Assembly (NCBI GenBank): GCA_900323505.1
Contig: OOIN01000022.1
Coordinates: 1 to 64,000 of the forward strand
From: Ustilago trichophora
Taxonomy: Eukaryota; Basidiomycota; Ustilaginomycetes; Ustilaginales; Ustilaginaceae
DNA: 64,000 bases
Reading direction: 5' to 3'
Part shown: positions 10,570-20,376 of the stretch, in pieces
Layout of the letters: each line of letters begins with the position of its first letter
How positions within the stretch are numbered: position 1 is the first letter of the stretch
The notes under the pieces: generated by a model
What the model was told of the DNA's origin: nothing
The model's database searches: none
Seen by the model: only the letters and a program-made list of their open reading frames with translations
Position numbers and translations under genes: made by a program

Positions 10570-13464
10570 TCAGGAAAGGTGAGGGTTGTGTTGAGCGTGA
10601 TAGCTCTGAAACACGATCTGGTCAACGGCTGCAAGGGCAGTGCTGCGATTTTTGGCCTTCAGAACGGCACCTCGAGCTGTGTTGTGTTGCTCTTCGTCGC
10701 TTTCAGAGTTGGGGCGGTTGGAGAGTGCTTTAGTTCTCTTTGGGGGTGAAGTTTGTCCAGAATCTAAGGAGGGCTGGGAAGTGTGCAACTTGTGCTGAGG
10801 GTGGGGGTAGTGCGGATGGGGGAATGAGGAGAACCCTGCATGGGTGATGTCCAAGCTCTGTCTGTAGGAGGTTTGTGAGTGGCTCAGCGGAATAGGTTCA
10901 GGGGAAGCGATGCGGAGCGAGGTTGGAAGCTGTGCGCCAGTGCCATTTGGAGGAGGTCTAAAGGGCGATGATGGTTTAGATGGGGAGGAAGAGGCTCGAG
11001 ACGGAATTGAGATGGGAACTGAATCGACAGGCTTAGAGACACGCAAAGGCTGTGTGAGGGTGTATGGGTATAGCTGAGCCGTCTTGCTGGGGGAAGCGTT
11101 GGTTTCTTCAACTTCGATTTGCGGCTTCTCTTTCTTCAACATGCTATGGTGTACCGTGCCTTTTCGACTCAGTCCAGGGCCCAATTTCGCAGAAGAAGCA
11201 GCAGTGGTGATGGTAGAGGCAGTTTTGCTACGCTGGACGCCGTCCCCCATAGTGGATTGTTGATAGGGGACGTACTTAGCCGTCTTCGCGCGGGCCAGCT
11301 TCTCCCGTGGCCCCATCTCCTCTGCCGCTTCTTTTTGAGCTGTAGCAACAGCCGCAGAGTGGGGCAGCGAGCGAATACTGGGAGCATCGGGAGACTTGAC
11401 CATATCACTAGGGGTAGAATAACATGCCACCAAGTCACTGTAGTCTGTAAAAGCTGGTGACTGACCTTCCATCTGTCCATTGTCGTTGGCAGCAGATATC
11501 GCTTGGTGCAGCAGTAGAGATTTGCGTGGAGCCAGACTCTGCTCTTTCCTTGCAGAAATTGTGTCAGATTTGGGAGGAGAAGGATGGGTGAAAGGCTGAT
11601 ATACTTGATGAGGGTGCTTGTTGGGGGGGCTGGCGAGCAGAGCTTCCTGCCAAGCCGACGCCGACATTGTCTTATGGTGTGTGGCCATCCACGGCTGGTT
11701 CGTGGGTTTCACTTGGAGAACAGTGCCCACTCTCCCCAGTTGCGAGCTCTGCTTGGTGGGGGAGTTAGTTTGATCATATCCCCGGTTTGAGTAGGGAGTG
11801 TCGTCTGAGCTTATCACGAGTTCGGAATGAGGTCTGTATGGATGACCGACGAAGCTCTCCTCGTCCTCTTCGTGTTGGGCGGTGGAAGTGAGGTTGGTGA
11901 GTGTCTTCCAAACGCCGCTAATTCCCAGCCCAAAAGTCTTGGGAAGGAATCCCGCTGCACCGTCGGTTTGCGGCTGCGAGGTATGCTTTACGGGAGTGTC
12001 AAAATCGATGTTTGTGTTGTGAGGCGGTGGAGAGATGGGGTCGTAGGTTTTGGATCGGGAGCGGAGGCCAAAGTTTAACAAAGCCGGGCGGAAGGGTGAT
12101 TCTTTCGGCTGCGGCGGTAGCGGTTTTCTCCATCCCAAGCCTTCCTTGTCCATGAATGGGTCATCGTCTTGGTCGTGGTTGCGCAAGCTGGCGTAGCGGA
12201 CGGGTGAAGTAGGGTAAGGCTGCTGATGGAGGTCAAGGGATGCGAATTCCTTGGCCTTCATCTCGCCGGAGCCGACGGAGAGAGTCGTTGCGGGGGAGCT
12301 TGCCGAGAGGTGAGTTTTCTCTTCGTATTCAGCCTCGTGGTTGCGTAGTCTGTCACGGCTCAAAGCGTGTCGCAGTCGACGAGCACCTTTAGTGGGCGCA
12401 ACGGTGTATCGTTGTCTATCTTCGTGGAGATCCTTTTCATCCCGCCCAATGTAACGGCGCAGCTTGACAGCAAGCCAAGAGTTGCTTTGAACGCCGAGAT
12501 CATACTTTCGCTCGCCCTCGCTCCTTGTTTGGGGAGGCTCGGGCTTGCTTCCCTCTCCCAGTAGCGCTAGGGATAGTATCTTGAATGTTCCAGGATACTT
12601 TTCCTCGTTCTCATCGCCGGCATCCGAGCTACTTCCAAAAGAGCTATCCCCATCTGCTTTGAGCTTAGCGTTGGGGTCAGTGTAATGCAGATCGTGCTCC
12701 CCTGCCTCCATTTCAGGCGGAAGGACGGGCGTCTTTTCGTAACCCCACATAGTCTTGATTCTTTGCATCTCTCGCTTCTTGGCTTGCCGAGAGGCTCGCT
12801 TGTCGTACTTAGCTCGACGAGCGGCTTCGACACGTGAAGCGTGGTGATAGCGCCCCCACATTCGTCCAAACACGGAGAATAGCAATAGAAGAGAGATGAA
12901 TACGAGGATTGGTGTAAGATAGATGAGTTTGAATCCGCCGCTTCCGCTACCACTGCTGGTGCTTTTCTCGGGTTTGGATGTGGTGGATGGTGCAGAGGAA
13001 GACGAAGAGGATGCGATCGAGCTTGGGGATGCCGAAGAGGACGAGAGCACGGGAGAAGCGTGTGATGCAGGGTGCAGTGAGGAAGCTGAGGGCCTACGCA
13101 GAGCAGCTGTGGTAGGCAATGCTGAAGACGCAGTATCGGGATCAGCATTTGTAACAGCTGCAAGAGACATCGTCGCAGTGAATGCAGGCATAGTGACAGG
13201 CGCAACAGAAGTCGCAGCAGGAGGCGTCCACAGGCCATCGTTGTACGTTGGCGTCGCCGCCGCTGCATCGCCCTCACTACCGAGATCTGCTTCGTCGTCG
13301 AGCTGCCTCTTGACGAAGATTAGCGGGTCTACTATGTTGAACACCGCTCCTGCAGAGTCGCTACTGATTGGAAGAGAGGAGATTGAAGGAGGTCTGACGT
13401 TGTTGCCTAGGCGTGGCTTGGTCGGTTGACGCTTGCGCCATGCTGGGGACGCGCCTGGCCACAT
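10570..13464 (-). CDS. Single-pass membrane protein with Ser/Pro-rich tails, unknown function
   Basis: A 964-aa single-exon protein that I do not recognise. It has no obvious N-terminal signal peptide. Residues about 105-175 are a Ser/Ala/Thr-rich stretch likely to be O-glycosylated or disordered. A single transmembrane helix (FKLIYLTPILVFISLLLL) sits at about 178-200, followed by a strongly basic juxtamembrane segment rich in Arg/Lys (about 205-240), which marks the long C-terminal part as cytoplasmic. The tail (about 240-964) is low-complexity, Ser/Pro/Gln-rich with many SP/TP sites. The layout resembles fungal plasma-membrane sensor or tether proteins, but nothing specific supports a function. 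The ATG at 13464 is the first in frame. Confidence 0.8.
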   Translation of the reverse strand: MWPGASPAWRKRQPTKPRLGNNVRPPSISSLPISSDSAGAVFNIVDPLIFVKRQLDDEADLGSEGDAAAATPTYNDGLWTPPAATSVAPVTMPAFTATMSLAAVTNADPDTASSALPTTAALRRPSASSLHPASHASPVLSSSSASPSSIASSSSSSAPSTTSKPEKSTSSGSGSGGFKLIYLTPILVFISLLLLFSVFGRMWGRYHHASRVEAARRAKYDKRASRQAKKREMQRIKTMWGYEKTPVLPPEMEAGEHDLHYTDPNAKLKADGDSSFGSSSDAGDENEEKYPGTFKILSLALLGEGSKPEPPQTRSEGERKYDLGVQSNSWLAVKLRRYIGRDEKDLHEDRQRYTVAPTKGARRLRHALSRDRLRNHEAEYEEKTHLSASSPATTLSVGSGEMKAKEFASLDLHQQPYPTSPVRYASLRNHDQDDDPFMDKEGLGWRKPLPPQPKESPFRPALLNFGLRSRSKTYDPISPPPHNTNIDFDTPVKHTSQPQTDGAAGFLPKTFGLGISGVWKTLTNLTSTAQHEEDEESFVGHPYRPHSELVISSDDTPYSNRGYDQTNSPTKQSSQLGRVGTVLQVKPTNQPWMATHHKTMSASAWQEALLASPPNKHPHQVYQPFTHPSPPKSDTISARKEQSLAPRKSLLLHQAISAANDNGQMEGQSPAFTDYSDLVACYSTPSDMVKSPDAPSIRSLPHSAAVATAQKEAAEEMGPREKLARAKTAKYVPYQQSTMGDGVQRSKTASTITTAASSAKLGPGLSRKGTVHHSMLKKEKPQIEVEETNASPSKTAQLYPYTLTQPLRVSKPVDSVPISIPSRASSSPSKPSSPFRPPPNGTGAQLPTSLRIASPEPIPLSHSQTSYRQSLDITHAGFSSFPHPHYPHPQHKLHTSQPSLDSGQTSPPKRTKALSNRPNSESDEEQHNTARGAVLKAKNRSTALAAVDQIVFQSYHAQHNPHLS

Positions 13465-14286
13465 CTTTGGTAGGTCAGCTTGATGTTACTGAGGTTGAAG
13501 ATGCTTTGCGATGGTTGTAACGATGATGGTGGTACAGAGTGAAGAGGATCAATGACGGACTGATCTTCTTTCAGATGGTAGAGATAAGAGCAAGAGTTCA
13601 GACTGTGAAGCATGAGGAAAGCGACAAACAGACACACAAAAGGCAAAGCTGTCCACCTACACGCCCCATGCTAGATCTAGCTGCTCTAGCTCTACAAGCA
13701 AAGGAGCAAGCCCAAATTTCTGCTACGACAGGCTTTGACCAAGGTGTAGAAGTTTGAAGATCTCCACCGACCAAGAGAGCATGACCTGCGGACGGAAGAG
13801 GATCCGCATCGCTTCGCCGTACTGCAGCGGTGAGATTGAACAACCAGTTGAGACAATTTCGATGGCGACCGAACTCACGATCTGACCTAGCTTAGCGAAG
13901 GATCGACGGTGCACCTGCATGACACCAGCGACTTGCGGAAAGTAGCCGGGTTGCATTATCAGGGAAGAAAAGAGAAGTGATACCGAGAAGCAGAATGATA
14001 TAGCTGGCAGAATGGGACAGCTGTCCGAAAAGGCGTATTCCGAATAATTTATGGTGTTATTTTCAGTCCCCCTTTTCTTTTTCTTTTCCTTTCTTCAATT
14101 TTTTTTTCCGCTGGCAATTTCTGCTGCTCAAGTCACATATAGAATTAACAATACTCGAACACACAAGCAAATGTGAAGTGACGGTGACGACGAAAGAATG
14201 CAATATTTCTCTAAAAACGGCACCGCTGAAACAGGTATAGGCATATGAGGATGAAACCCGAATCAATCCTGAAAGCGATGAGCAAT
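13465..14286. other. Intergenic: promoter of the membrane protein and 3' end of TSR2
   Basis: Both neighbours read leftward, so this holds the upstream region of the gene ending at 10570 and the 3' flank of TSR2. A polypyrimidine tract is present at about 14070-14106. The short reading frames here lack protein character. Confidence 0.45.
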
Positions 14287-14961
14287 TCACTTGCGACGTC
14301 TTCGCGACACAACAGTCTCGAACCCGTCGTCATCAACGATAGGCTGGTGAGGTTGCCTGGGCGCTGCCCTAGCCTGATCCTGCTCCAAACCAACCCTAGC
14401 GCCTTCCCTGTCCGCCTCGGTGATTCCACCATGTTGCTGGGCCATGGTCCTTGCGTCCCTCATATCCTCATCTTCGCTGTGGCCCTCGACCTCCCCATCC
14501 TGATTCGGCCCCTGCTCGAAAGCGGCCTTCTTGCCTTTGAGTTCTTCATACGCCTTCTCGAGTTCTGCCACCGCGGCCTGGGCGCGGGCAAAATCATCTC
14601 CAGGGGCAAAGATGACGCGATGCAGTCCAACGATACGGCCGGCGACCCAATCGGGGGACCCATCTTCGAGACGAGCCTCGTACTCGTCAATCATATAGTG
14701 CTCGAGAATGTCGGCGAGGTCGTCGAGGTCCGGTTCGAACGCGGAGCCTGGGTTTCCATACTCGTCGCAGAGATGGGAGAGGAGATAGTCACGCTTGTCG
14801 GCAGAGTCGGAACCACCCCATTCTTCGGCTACGGCGAGTCGCATTGCTGGCCACAGTTCGAAAGTGAGCATGATAGATTTTGCGAAGAGGAGTTGCTGTG
14901 GCGTGGGCGTATCATCACCGACACCTGCTGCGCTGGTGGACGCTGAGGGCTGGACGGACAT
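14287..14961 (-). CDS. TSR2: Pre-rRNA-processing protein TSR2
   Basis: 224 aa, one exon. TSR2 is the escortin that collects newly made ribosomal protein eS26 (Rps26) and delivers it to pre-40S particles. The diagnostic WGG domain is present: EEWGG followed by 'KRDYLLSHLCDEYGNPG' around residues 45-70, in an alpha-helical domain spanning about 20-140. An acidic stretch (SEDEDMRDA) follows, as in other TSR2 proteins. The C-terminus ends in a basic RRRRK. The start at 14961 is the first ATG and gives the usual family length. It is divergently arranged with RIM20. Confidence 0.92.
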   Translation of the reverse strand: MSVQPSASTSAAGVGDDTPTPQQLLFAKSIMLTFELWPAMRLAVAEEWGGSDSADKRDYLLSHLCDEYGNPGSAFEPDLDDLADILEHYMIDEYEARLEDGSPDWVAGRIVGLHRVIFAPGDDFARAQAAVAELEKAYEELKGKKAAFEQGPNQDGEVEGHSEDEDMRDARTMAQQHGGITEADREGARVGLEQDQARAAPRQPHQPIVDDDGFETVVSRRRRK

Positions 14962-15371
14962 GTTTGTTCTGATTCCGATTCTGATTCTGGTCCTGCTCTG
15001 AAGCCGATACGAAGATCAAAGATATGAAGAGCGAGAGGGGAGGATATGCTTGGTTGTGAGGGGTTAAGAAGGACCATGGCTGGCATTTGGCGCCAAAAGT
15101 CGAGCAAAAAATTCCACTTTGTGCAGCGTCTGTGCTGAATGGCAATTTCCGAATTCCGAGCCTTTTCCGACAAGTTTCTCCTCGATTTACGGCCGAATCA
15201 AAGACGGGTTGGAGAGTGTTGAGGTGGAGGTTTGCTATCAAAAGCAGCCATGGCTTTGTCCTCCAACGACTTGGTAACACTCCATCTTCTACACAACTCC
15301 ATCTGCACAACTCCATCTACACCGTTCAAGCTCTCCAGAAATCGCAATCACGGCGGTGGGCAGCAGCAAAC
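14962..15371. promoter_or_regulatory. Divergent promoter region of TSR2 and RIM20
   Basis: 410 bp between the two ATGs. It includes a run of ATTCTGATTC-type repeats just upstream of TSR2 and a CT/CA-rich leader before RIM20. The RIM20 frame is open back to 15087, but no ATG precedes 15372 in a plausible context and the extra residues do not fit the family. No clear TATA or PacC/Rim101 (GCCARG) cluster was identified. Confidence 0.5.
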
Positions 15372-18005
15372 ATGCCGCGCAATATCCTGTCCATTCCTCC
15401 CAAGCGTTCTCCTGCCATTTCCACCCCTCTCACCGCAGCCATCCGCAACTACATCTCGCACAACTACACCGATACGCATCCCGACGCTTTTTCGAATGAC
15501 ATTCGCGATTTCGTCCGTCTCCGCGATCAAATTAGCTCTGTTGAAGTCCACGTCTCGGCCATCGAACCTCTGCTAAGGTATCATGCGCAGCTAGTCTTCT
15601 TCTCGACCAAGTTCCCCGCGAATATCAACCTTTCATTCCCCTGGTCACTCTCCTTCCCTTCCTCCCTTCCATCATGGACCAGTACGATTTCAGGTGCGAT
15701 GGAGGCGACAAAATCGGCTGAAGCTGGTCCCGCCTCCGGTATTGCCTACGCGACGAGTGATCTAGTGGCACACCCAGATCTAGCCTTTGAACGTGCAAAT
15801 CTGCTCTTCAGCCTCGCCGCCCTCTACTCTGCCCTCGGCTGTGCAGAATCCCGAGCGGAAAAGGAGAGCATCAAGCGAGCCACGGCCTGGTTCCAGAACG
15901 CCGCTGGAGTGCTACAGCATATTATCGACAATCTTATCGAGCCTACCAAGCATCTCTCCCCTCCATCAACTGATCTCAACCCACGCCTGCTAAGCTGCGT
16001 ACGCGATCTAATGCTGGCTCAAGCCCAAGAGTGCTTCTGGCAAAAGGCGGTTGTGGACCGGCTCAAGGATGCGACGATCGCAAAACTTGCTGAAAAAGTC
16101 GCCGAGTACTACGCATCTGCGCTGGCAGCCGTTCACGAGACCCCCGAGCAAGCGAATGTTGCAACGGATACGAGTAGGATTACGCTCCCTTCAGGCTGGG
16201 AGAATCATCTCACGGTGAAAAGGTGGCATTTCGCCGCGGCGGCACAGTATCGCAAAGCGTGCGATGATTTGGGTGCCAACCGATACGGCGACGAGTTGGG
16301 GCGGCTGCATTTGGCGGAACAGCATGTGAAGAAGGCGCTTGATTCGGCCAAGCGCGGTGTCAGCGATGCTATTACCAGCGATCTTAAAAGCTTGCAAGCA
16401 ATTCTGCAGTCCAACATCGCCCGTGCTACAAGGGACAACGATCTGATCTATCTGGAAGCCGTGACTCCGTCAACGCAGCTCTCGCCCATTCAACCCGCGG
16501 CGATGGTAAAACCTATTACTCCAGTCGAGGTGGCCCAGCCGATTGCGCATTTACGCGACTCTCCACAGCCAGCATACGGAAGACCTTTCTTCGCAGAACT
16601 TGTGCCGTACGGTGTTCATTTGGCAATTAGTATCTACGACGATAGAAAGGATTCCTTCGTGCGTGATACGATTGGAGGCAGGAGAGACGAGCTTGATGCT
16701 CTTGCCACCAGTACTTTGCAGAGTCTCAATCTGCCTGGTTCCCTTCAAGCGCTCGAACAGCCGATGGGACTGCCCCCATCGCTATTACGCAAGCATGAGG
16801 AAGTGGCGGCTGAGGGGGGCTTGGAACGGCTCCAACGCATTGCGCACGACGTGGCGCGCATTGCCACTACCGATCGGGACACGCTCGCAGAAGCACTGGC
16901 ACTGGTCGAACATGAAGAGCGCGAAGACGAATCTGTCCGTGCTTCCTTCGCCGGTCAAGGCTGGGGCAGGCAGAGTAGCAGCGAGGTCAATCGAGAGCTC
17001 AAAGCTCAGGCTGCCGAGTATCATGGGACGCTCGTCAAAGCTGCTGCGAGTGACGAGATCGTAAGACGAAAATTGGAAGATTGGGAGGATCTCATCGGCG
17101 TACTCGGTGGCAACATCGAGGGGTTGGAAGCGTTTGTGCCCTCTTCAAACCCATCTTTGTCTTCCAGTGGTGGTGGAAGCAGAGGCTCAGATAAACAGGT
17201 GCAAGCCGTTCGAGCGCTACGCGAGTCGCTCGAACACCTGGATGACTTGCTTGATTCGCGATCTGCTTGCGTGACAGAGGCCAAAGCAATGGCGGGAAGC
17301 GACGACATTCGACCGCTGGTCATGCGGGAAGCTGCCTCTCTGTCGTCCTCCACCAACACCACCGGCGGTATTGCGGGCGAGGTGACAGCAGCAGATTTCG
17401 AAGAGCTCTTTGACCGTGAATTGTCCAAGTACACTCGCTTCAAGCTCGACCTCGACTCCTCGGCCTCTGCCCAAGAATCACTACTTGACACCATCAAGGA
17501 ACGCAACACTGCCTTTGTCGAAGCCCGCAAGTCCGATGCGACGATCCAACGTCGCGAAAAAGCGCTCCAAAACCTCGATGCCGCCTACGTCAAGTACAGA
17601 GAGCTCAGCAGCAATCTCGTGGAAGGACTCGAGTTCTACAATGGTCTAGCAAAGATCTTGAGCAGCTACAGAGATGGGGTGAAAGAATGGGCCAGAGCAA
17701 GACAGGTCGATTTGCATTGGTTGATTCACCAGATGGGTCGGGTGAGTGTTCAGGATCAACATCATCAGCCACAACAGCAGCAGGAACCGCAAGAGCAAAG
17801 ATATGTTCAAGTGCATCAGGAACAGGCTCCTGCAGAAGTTCATACGCCGGCTAGACAGACTAGGAGCAAGACACGTACCCCTTCCCAAGCGACACATGAG
17901 CAACAACCGCAGCACGAGTTTGAGGCCTCTCAACCGCAGGCCCAGCGTCCACCGCCGCAATGGGGAGCCCTGCCTCCTGGAGCAAAGATCCAATTTCGAG
18001 ATTAG
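15372..18005 (+). CDS. RIM20: pH-response regulator PalA/RIM20 (BRO1-domain protein)
   Basis: 877 aa. RIM20/PalA bridges ESCRT-III (Snf7/Vps32) and the transcription factor Rim101/PacC so that the calpain-like protease Rim13/PalB can cleave it at alkaline pH; it acts on endosomal or plasma membranes. The ATG at 15372 opens with 'MPRNILSIPPKRS', matching the family N-terminus (xNxLxIPFK/RR), followed by 'AQLVFFSTKFPANI', as in PalA rather than Bro1/Vps31. The BRO1 domain covers about 1-380 and the coiled-coil V domain about 390-790 (helical, heptad-rich, with FYNGLAKIL near the end). The Gln/Pro-rich tail (about 800-877) ends in 'PPGAKIQFRD'. No introns. Assignment as RIM20 rather than BRO1 is made on the N-terminal sequence. 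Confidence 0.88.
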   Translation: MPRNILSIPPKRSPAISTPLTAAIRNYISHNYTDTHPDAFSNDIRDFVRLRDQISSVEVHVSAIEPLLRYHAQLVFFSTKFPANINLSFPWSLSFPSSLPSWTSTISGAMEATKSAEAGPASGIAYATSDLVAHPDLAFERANLLFSLAALYSALGCAESRAEKESIKRATAWFQNAAGVLQHIIDNLIEPTKHLSPPSTDLNPRLLSCVRDLMLAQAQECFWQKAVVDRLKDATIAKLAEKVAEYYASALAAVHETPEQANVATDTSRITLPSGWENHLTVKRWHFAAAAQYRKACDDLGANRYGDELGRLHLAEQHVKKALDSAKRGVSDAITSDLKSLQAILQSNIARATRDNDLIYLEAVTPSTQLSPIQPAAMVKPITPVEVAQPIAHLRDSPQPAYGRPFFAELVPYGVHLAISIYDDRKDSFVRDTIGGRRDELDALATSTLQSLNLPGSLQALEQPMGLPPSLLRKHEEVAAEGGLERLQRIAHDVARIATTDRDTLAEALALVEHEEREDESVRASFAGQGWGRQSSSEVNRELKAQAAEYHGTLVKAAASDEIVRRKLEDWEDLIGVLGGNIEGLEAFVPSSNPSLSSSGGGSRGSDKQVQAVRALRESLEHLDDLLDSRSACVTEAKAMAGSDDIRPLVMREAASLSSSTNTTGGIAGEVTAADFEELFDRELSKYTRFKLDLDSSASAQESLLDTIKERNTAFVEARKSDATIQRREKALQNLDAAYVKYRELSSNLVEGLEFYNGLAKILSSYRDGVKEWARARQVDLHWLIHQMGRVSVQDQHHQPQQQQEPQEQRYVQVHQEQAPAEVHTPARQTRSKTRTPSQATHEQQPQHEFEASQPQAQRPPPQWGALPPGAKIQFRD

Positions 18006-18287
18006 ACTTTCACGCTGCAACACAAAAAACGCCCACTATGCGCGCGCTCTTCTTCTCTCCTTTTCCTGGTCCAAGTATGCATGTCTGGCGATCGCTGACA
18101 TGATTGAGAACAAGCGTCATATGGAATGAGCTGGAGACAAAGTGTGAGTGGTTGAAAAGAATGATATTGTCCATGATGTCAAGAATGCGATCAAGTATGA
18201 AGTGAGATGCGAGACTAAGTACACTGAAAACAGTATGTGGGTGGGTGCGTGCGACTCGGAGAGAAAGATCGAGGTGATGTAGCGAGA

Positions 18288-19682
18288 TCAGAGGAGCGTC
18301 GAAGCGAGCGCAAGACCAGTCAGGGCGAGCATGGCGTTGAGTACGCTCATCTGGTTGGACACAGCACCCGAGCTAGACCCCGATCCAGAGGAATTGGAGT
18401 TGGAGCCGGATTTGGTCGCATTGCCGATGGCCTTGGCAGTGTACTGAATCCTGTTCATCATAGCTGCGGCCTGGAAGACGCTTCCGTTGCCCTGATCATA
18501 GTAGTCGGTCAATACAAAAGTAGGGTAGCTCTGGCCGTGCAGACTGGCGCAGTTGTTGGCATCGCTCATGATGGAGTTGTAGCTGTTGGTGGTGGTAATC
18601 TGGGCAGTGTTGGGGATAAGGACGGTGGTGCCAAAGAGGTTAAAGGAGGAGTCGAGGTAGTGGTTGATAAGGTACATGAGGTTGGACGGCGAGGAGCCTT
18701 GGTTGATGCGGTCGATGGAGCAGTTGAAGGGGGTGGAAGTTTGGTCGTAAGGGTTTTCCCAGGTGTTTTGAAAGTGGGGCAGGATGTAAGGGACGGAAGA
18801 GACATCGGCCGAGTTGTCTATAAAGACGACGACGGTCTTTCCCGAGTCGATGAGGGAGCCGAGAGTGGGCCAGGAGTACTTGGAGAGGGCGGCGGAGCCA
18901 GGTGCGTAGACGTTGGAGGCGAGACCAGTGGACTGGAAGGCAGAGGCAAACGAGGTTGCGGGCTGGTCGTCGGCGTTGACAATGAGGATGGTGATGACGT
19001 CGTTAGGGTTGGAGTCGACCCAAGACTTGACCTTGGTGAGGTAGCTCTCGAGGGTTCCGCCGTTCTCAAGTTGGCAGCTGTACAGAGTAGTAAAGTGAGT
19101 TGAAGAAATGAGGTTAGCCAGAGACGCGGTTGGAGACTTGGGCACGGATAATGAAGTTGTGGGGTGGCCTGTCAAACAGAGCGCGAACTTAATGTTTGAG
19201 CGTGCAGAACGTGGGGTGAATACGTACGAAGAGTGGCAAAGATCAATACCAGAGCCAGAAGTCGAGTTGGAGCTCTTGTGGGCCTGCACCTGGAGGAGAC
19301 GGATGCCATCATTGAGCTGGGTGGTGACGGTCTGCTCTTGATTCTTACCGGCCGAAGCGCCCTGAAGTGTGCCGACGGCATAGCTGTTGTGCGCGCCAAT
19401 GTAGGTGACATTGGAATAGAGACGGCTGCAGAGCGAGGCGTCACCGTTGCAGACACTGGCGCGCTTTGCGAGAGCAGGGGCCTCGTCGTATGCGACACTG
19501 CGCTCGGACGAAGGCGGCTGTGCAAAGTCGCACTGGAAGCTGGCGTGAACAGGCTGGCACGCGGAAAGAGCTTGACGGGGTTCAAAGCTGGCAGTAGCAG
19601 GGTTAGGGAGGGCGGTGGCGAAGTTGGTAGTAAGCAATGCCACGACCAAGGTGGCGCTGAGAAGCTGAGTGAATCGGAACAT
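18288..19682 (-). CDS. Secreted PLC-like phosphodiesterase, probable GPI protein
   Basis: Two exons (19682-19228 and 19077-18288) split by a 150-bp intron with a GTACGT donor and CAG acceptor. Splicing gives 414 aa and joins LCHSS directly to CQLENGG, the continuous form seen in relatives; unspliced reading inserts 50 unrelated residues. An N-terminal signal peptide (about 1-24) precedes a Kex2-like KR (about 73-74). The catalytic domain is a PI-PLC-X-like TIM barrel: GAHNSY (His about 98) matches the first catalytic His region, and the second 'VQAH' region follows. The C-terminus has a Ser/Gly-rich linker and a hydrophobic tail (LNAMLALTGLALASTLL) typical of a GPI-attachment signal. Substrate is unknown; fungal members are wall or surface proteins. 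Confidence 0.85.
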   Translation of the reverse strand: MFRFTQLLSATLVVALLTTNFATALPNPATASFEPRQALSACQPVHASFQCDFAQPPSSERSVAYDEAPALAKRASVCNGDASLCSRLYSNVTYIGAHNSYAVGTLQGASAGKNQEQTVTTQLNDGIRLLQVQAHKSSNSTSGSGIDLCHSSYVFTPRSARSNIKFALCLTGHPTTSLSVPKSPTASLANLISSTHFTTLYSCQLENGGTLESYLTKVKSWVDSNPNDVITILIVNADDQPATSFASAFQSTGLASNVYAPGSAALSKYSWPTLGSLIDSGKTVVVFIDNSADVSSVPYILPHFQNTWENPYDQTSTPFNCSIDRINQGSSPSNLMYLINHYLDSSFNLFGTTVLIPNTAQITTTNSYNSIMSDANNCASLHGQSYPTFVLTDYYDQGNGSVFQAAAMMNRIQYTAKAIGNATKSGSNSNSSGSGSSSGAVSNQMSVLNAMLALTGLALASTLL

Positions 19683-20376
19683 GGCGAGGAATAAGTCAAA
19701 GACGCCGGCGTCTTGTTTTGGTTGCTGATGTCAAGTAATGAGGACAAGTGAGCCAGTCACTTTTAAGTATAAAGAGGAGAGATGGTGACCAGGACAATGA
19801 AGATGGTGGTGGTCGATAGAATAGAGAAAGCGTCGGCTGTCGAATGAGGTTGAACTTTGGGGCGAGAAAGAGAGAAAGCGAGACCGAAAAGGGAAGTTGA
19901 ACAGAGCTGTGGGGGTGAGTCAGGTGTCGCAAAGGATGGAGACAAAAGGGGAGTGAGTGAGTGTGATATATGTCGATGGATGGTGCCCACGACAAGCAAG
20001 GCCGCTCAGCTCGGAGTGATTTCAACAGGGTTCTTTCTACTGAACAGTACAGTACAGTACAGTACTGTACTGTACAGTAATCACCGCATGGTCTGTCAAA
20101 ACCCAAGGCGGTGCTTTCTGCAGGGTGCCGAGCAGTGTTGATCTGAGATGCAAATTTCCAAGACAAAAGCGCGCCACATAAATTCGCCGTGCCGGATCTG
20201 CCAAAGACTTTGGGTCGAAAAGTAATTGCGCGCGCTTGTACATGCCACCTCAACATGCTTTGCGCCTTCACTGTACCGTACACCATGATGATGGTCCAAA
20301 CAAACATCGTAATCATGTGTCGATTCAAGACTTGTGTGGTATCTTTATACATGCAGCATAGTGTTATTTGAAAGCA
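19683..20376. promoter_or_regulatory. Upstream region of the PLC-like gene
   Basis: This holds the PLC promoter (a TATA-like TTTATACTTAAAA on the minus strand at about 19761-19773, some 85 bp before its ATG) and the 3' flank of the MFS gene. It also carries the long GTACAGTAC palindrome listed separately. No gene seen. Confidence 0.45.
20046..20079. repeat. Perfect palindrome of tandem ACAGT/ACTGT units
   Basis: Three to four ACAGT units run into inverted ACTGT units, giving a 24-bp perfect palindrome (20052-20075, centre AGTACT) followed by another half-unit. It is the longest of more than ten copies of a shared GTACTGTAC/GTACAGTAC motif scattered through non-coding DNA in this window. Confidence 0.9.

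Noticed and set aside
15087..15371. 95-codon N-terminal extension of RIM20
   Set aside because: No ATG in good context and the residues do not belong to the family; the canonical N-terminus starts at 15372.
18237..19103. 288-codon Gly/Val-rich frame on the plus strand
   Set aside because: Shadow of the PLC-like gene on the other strand.
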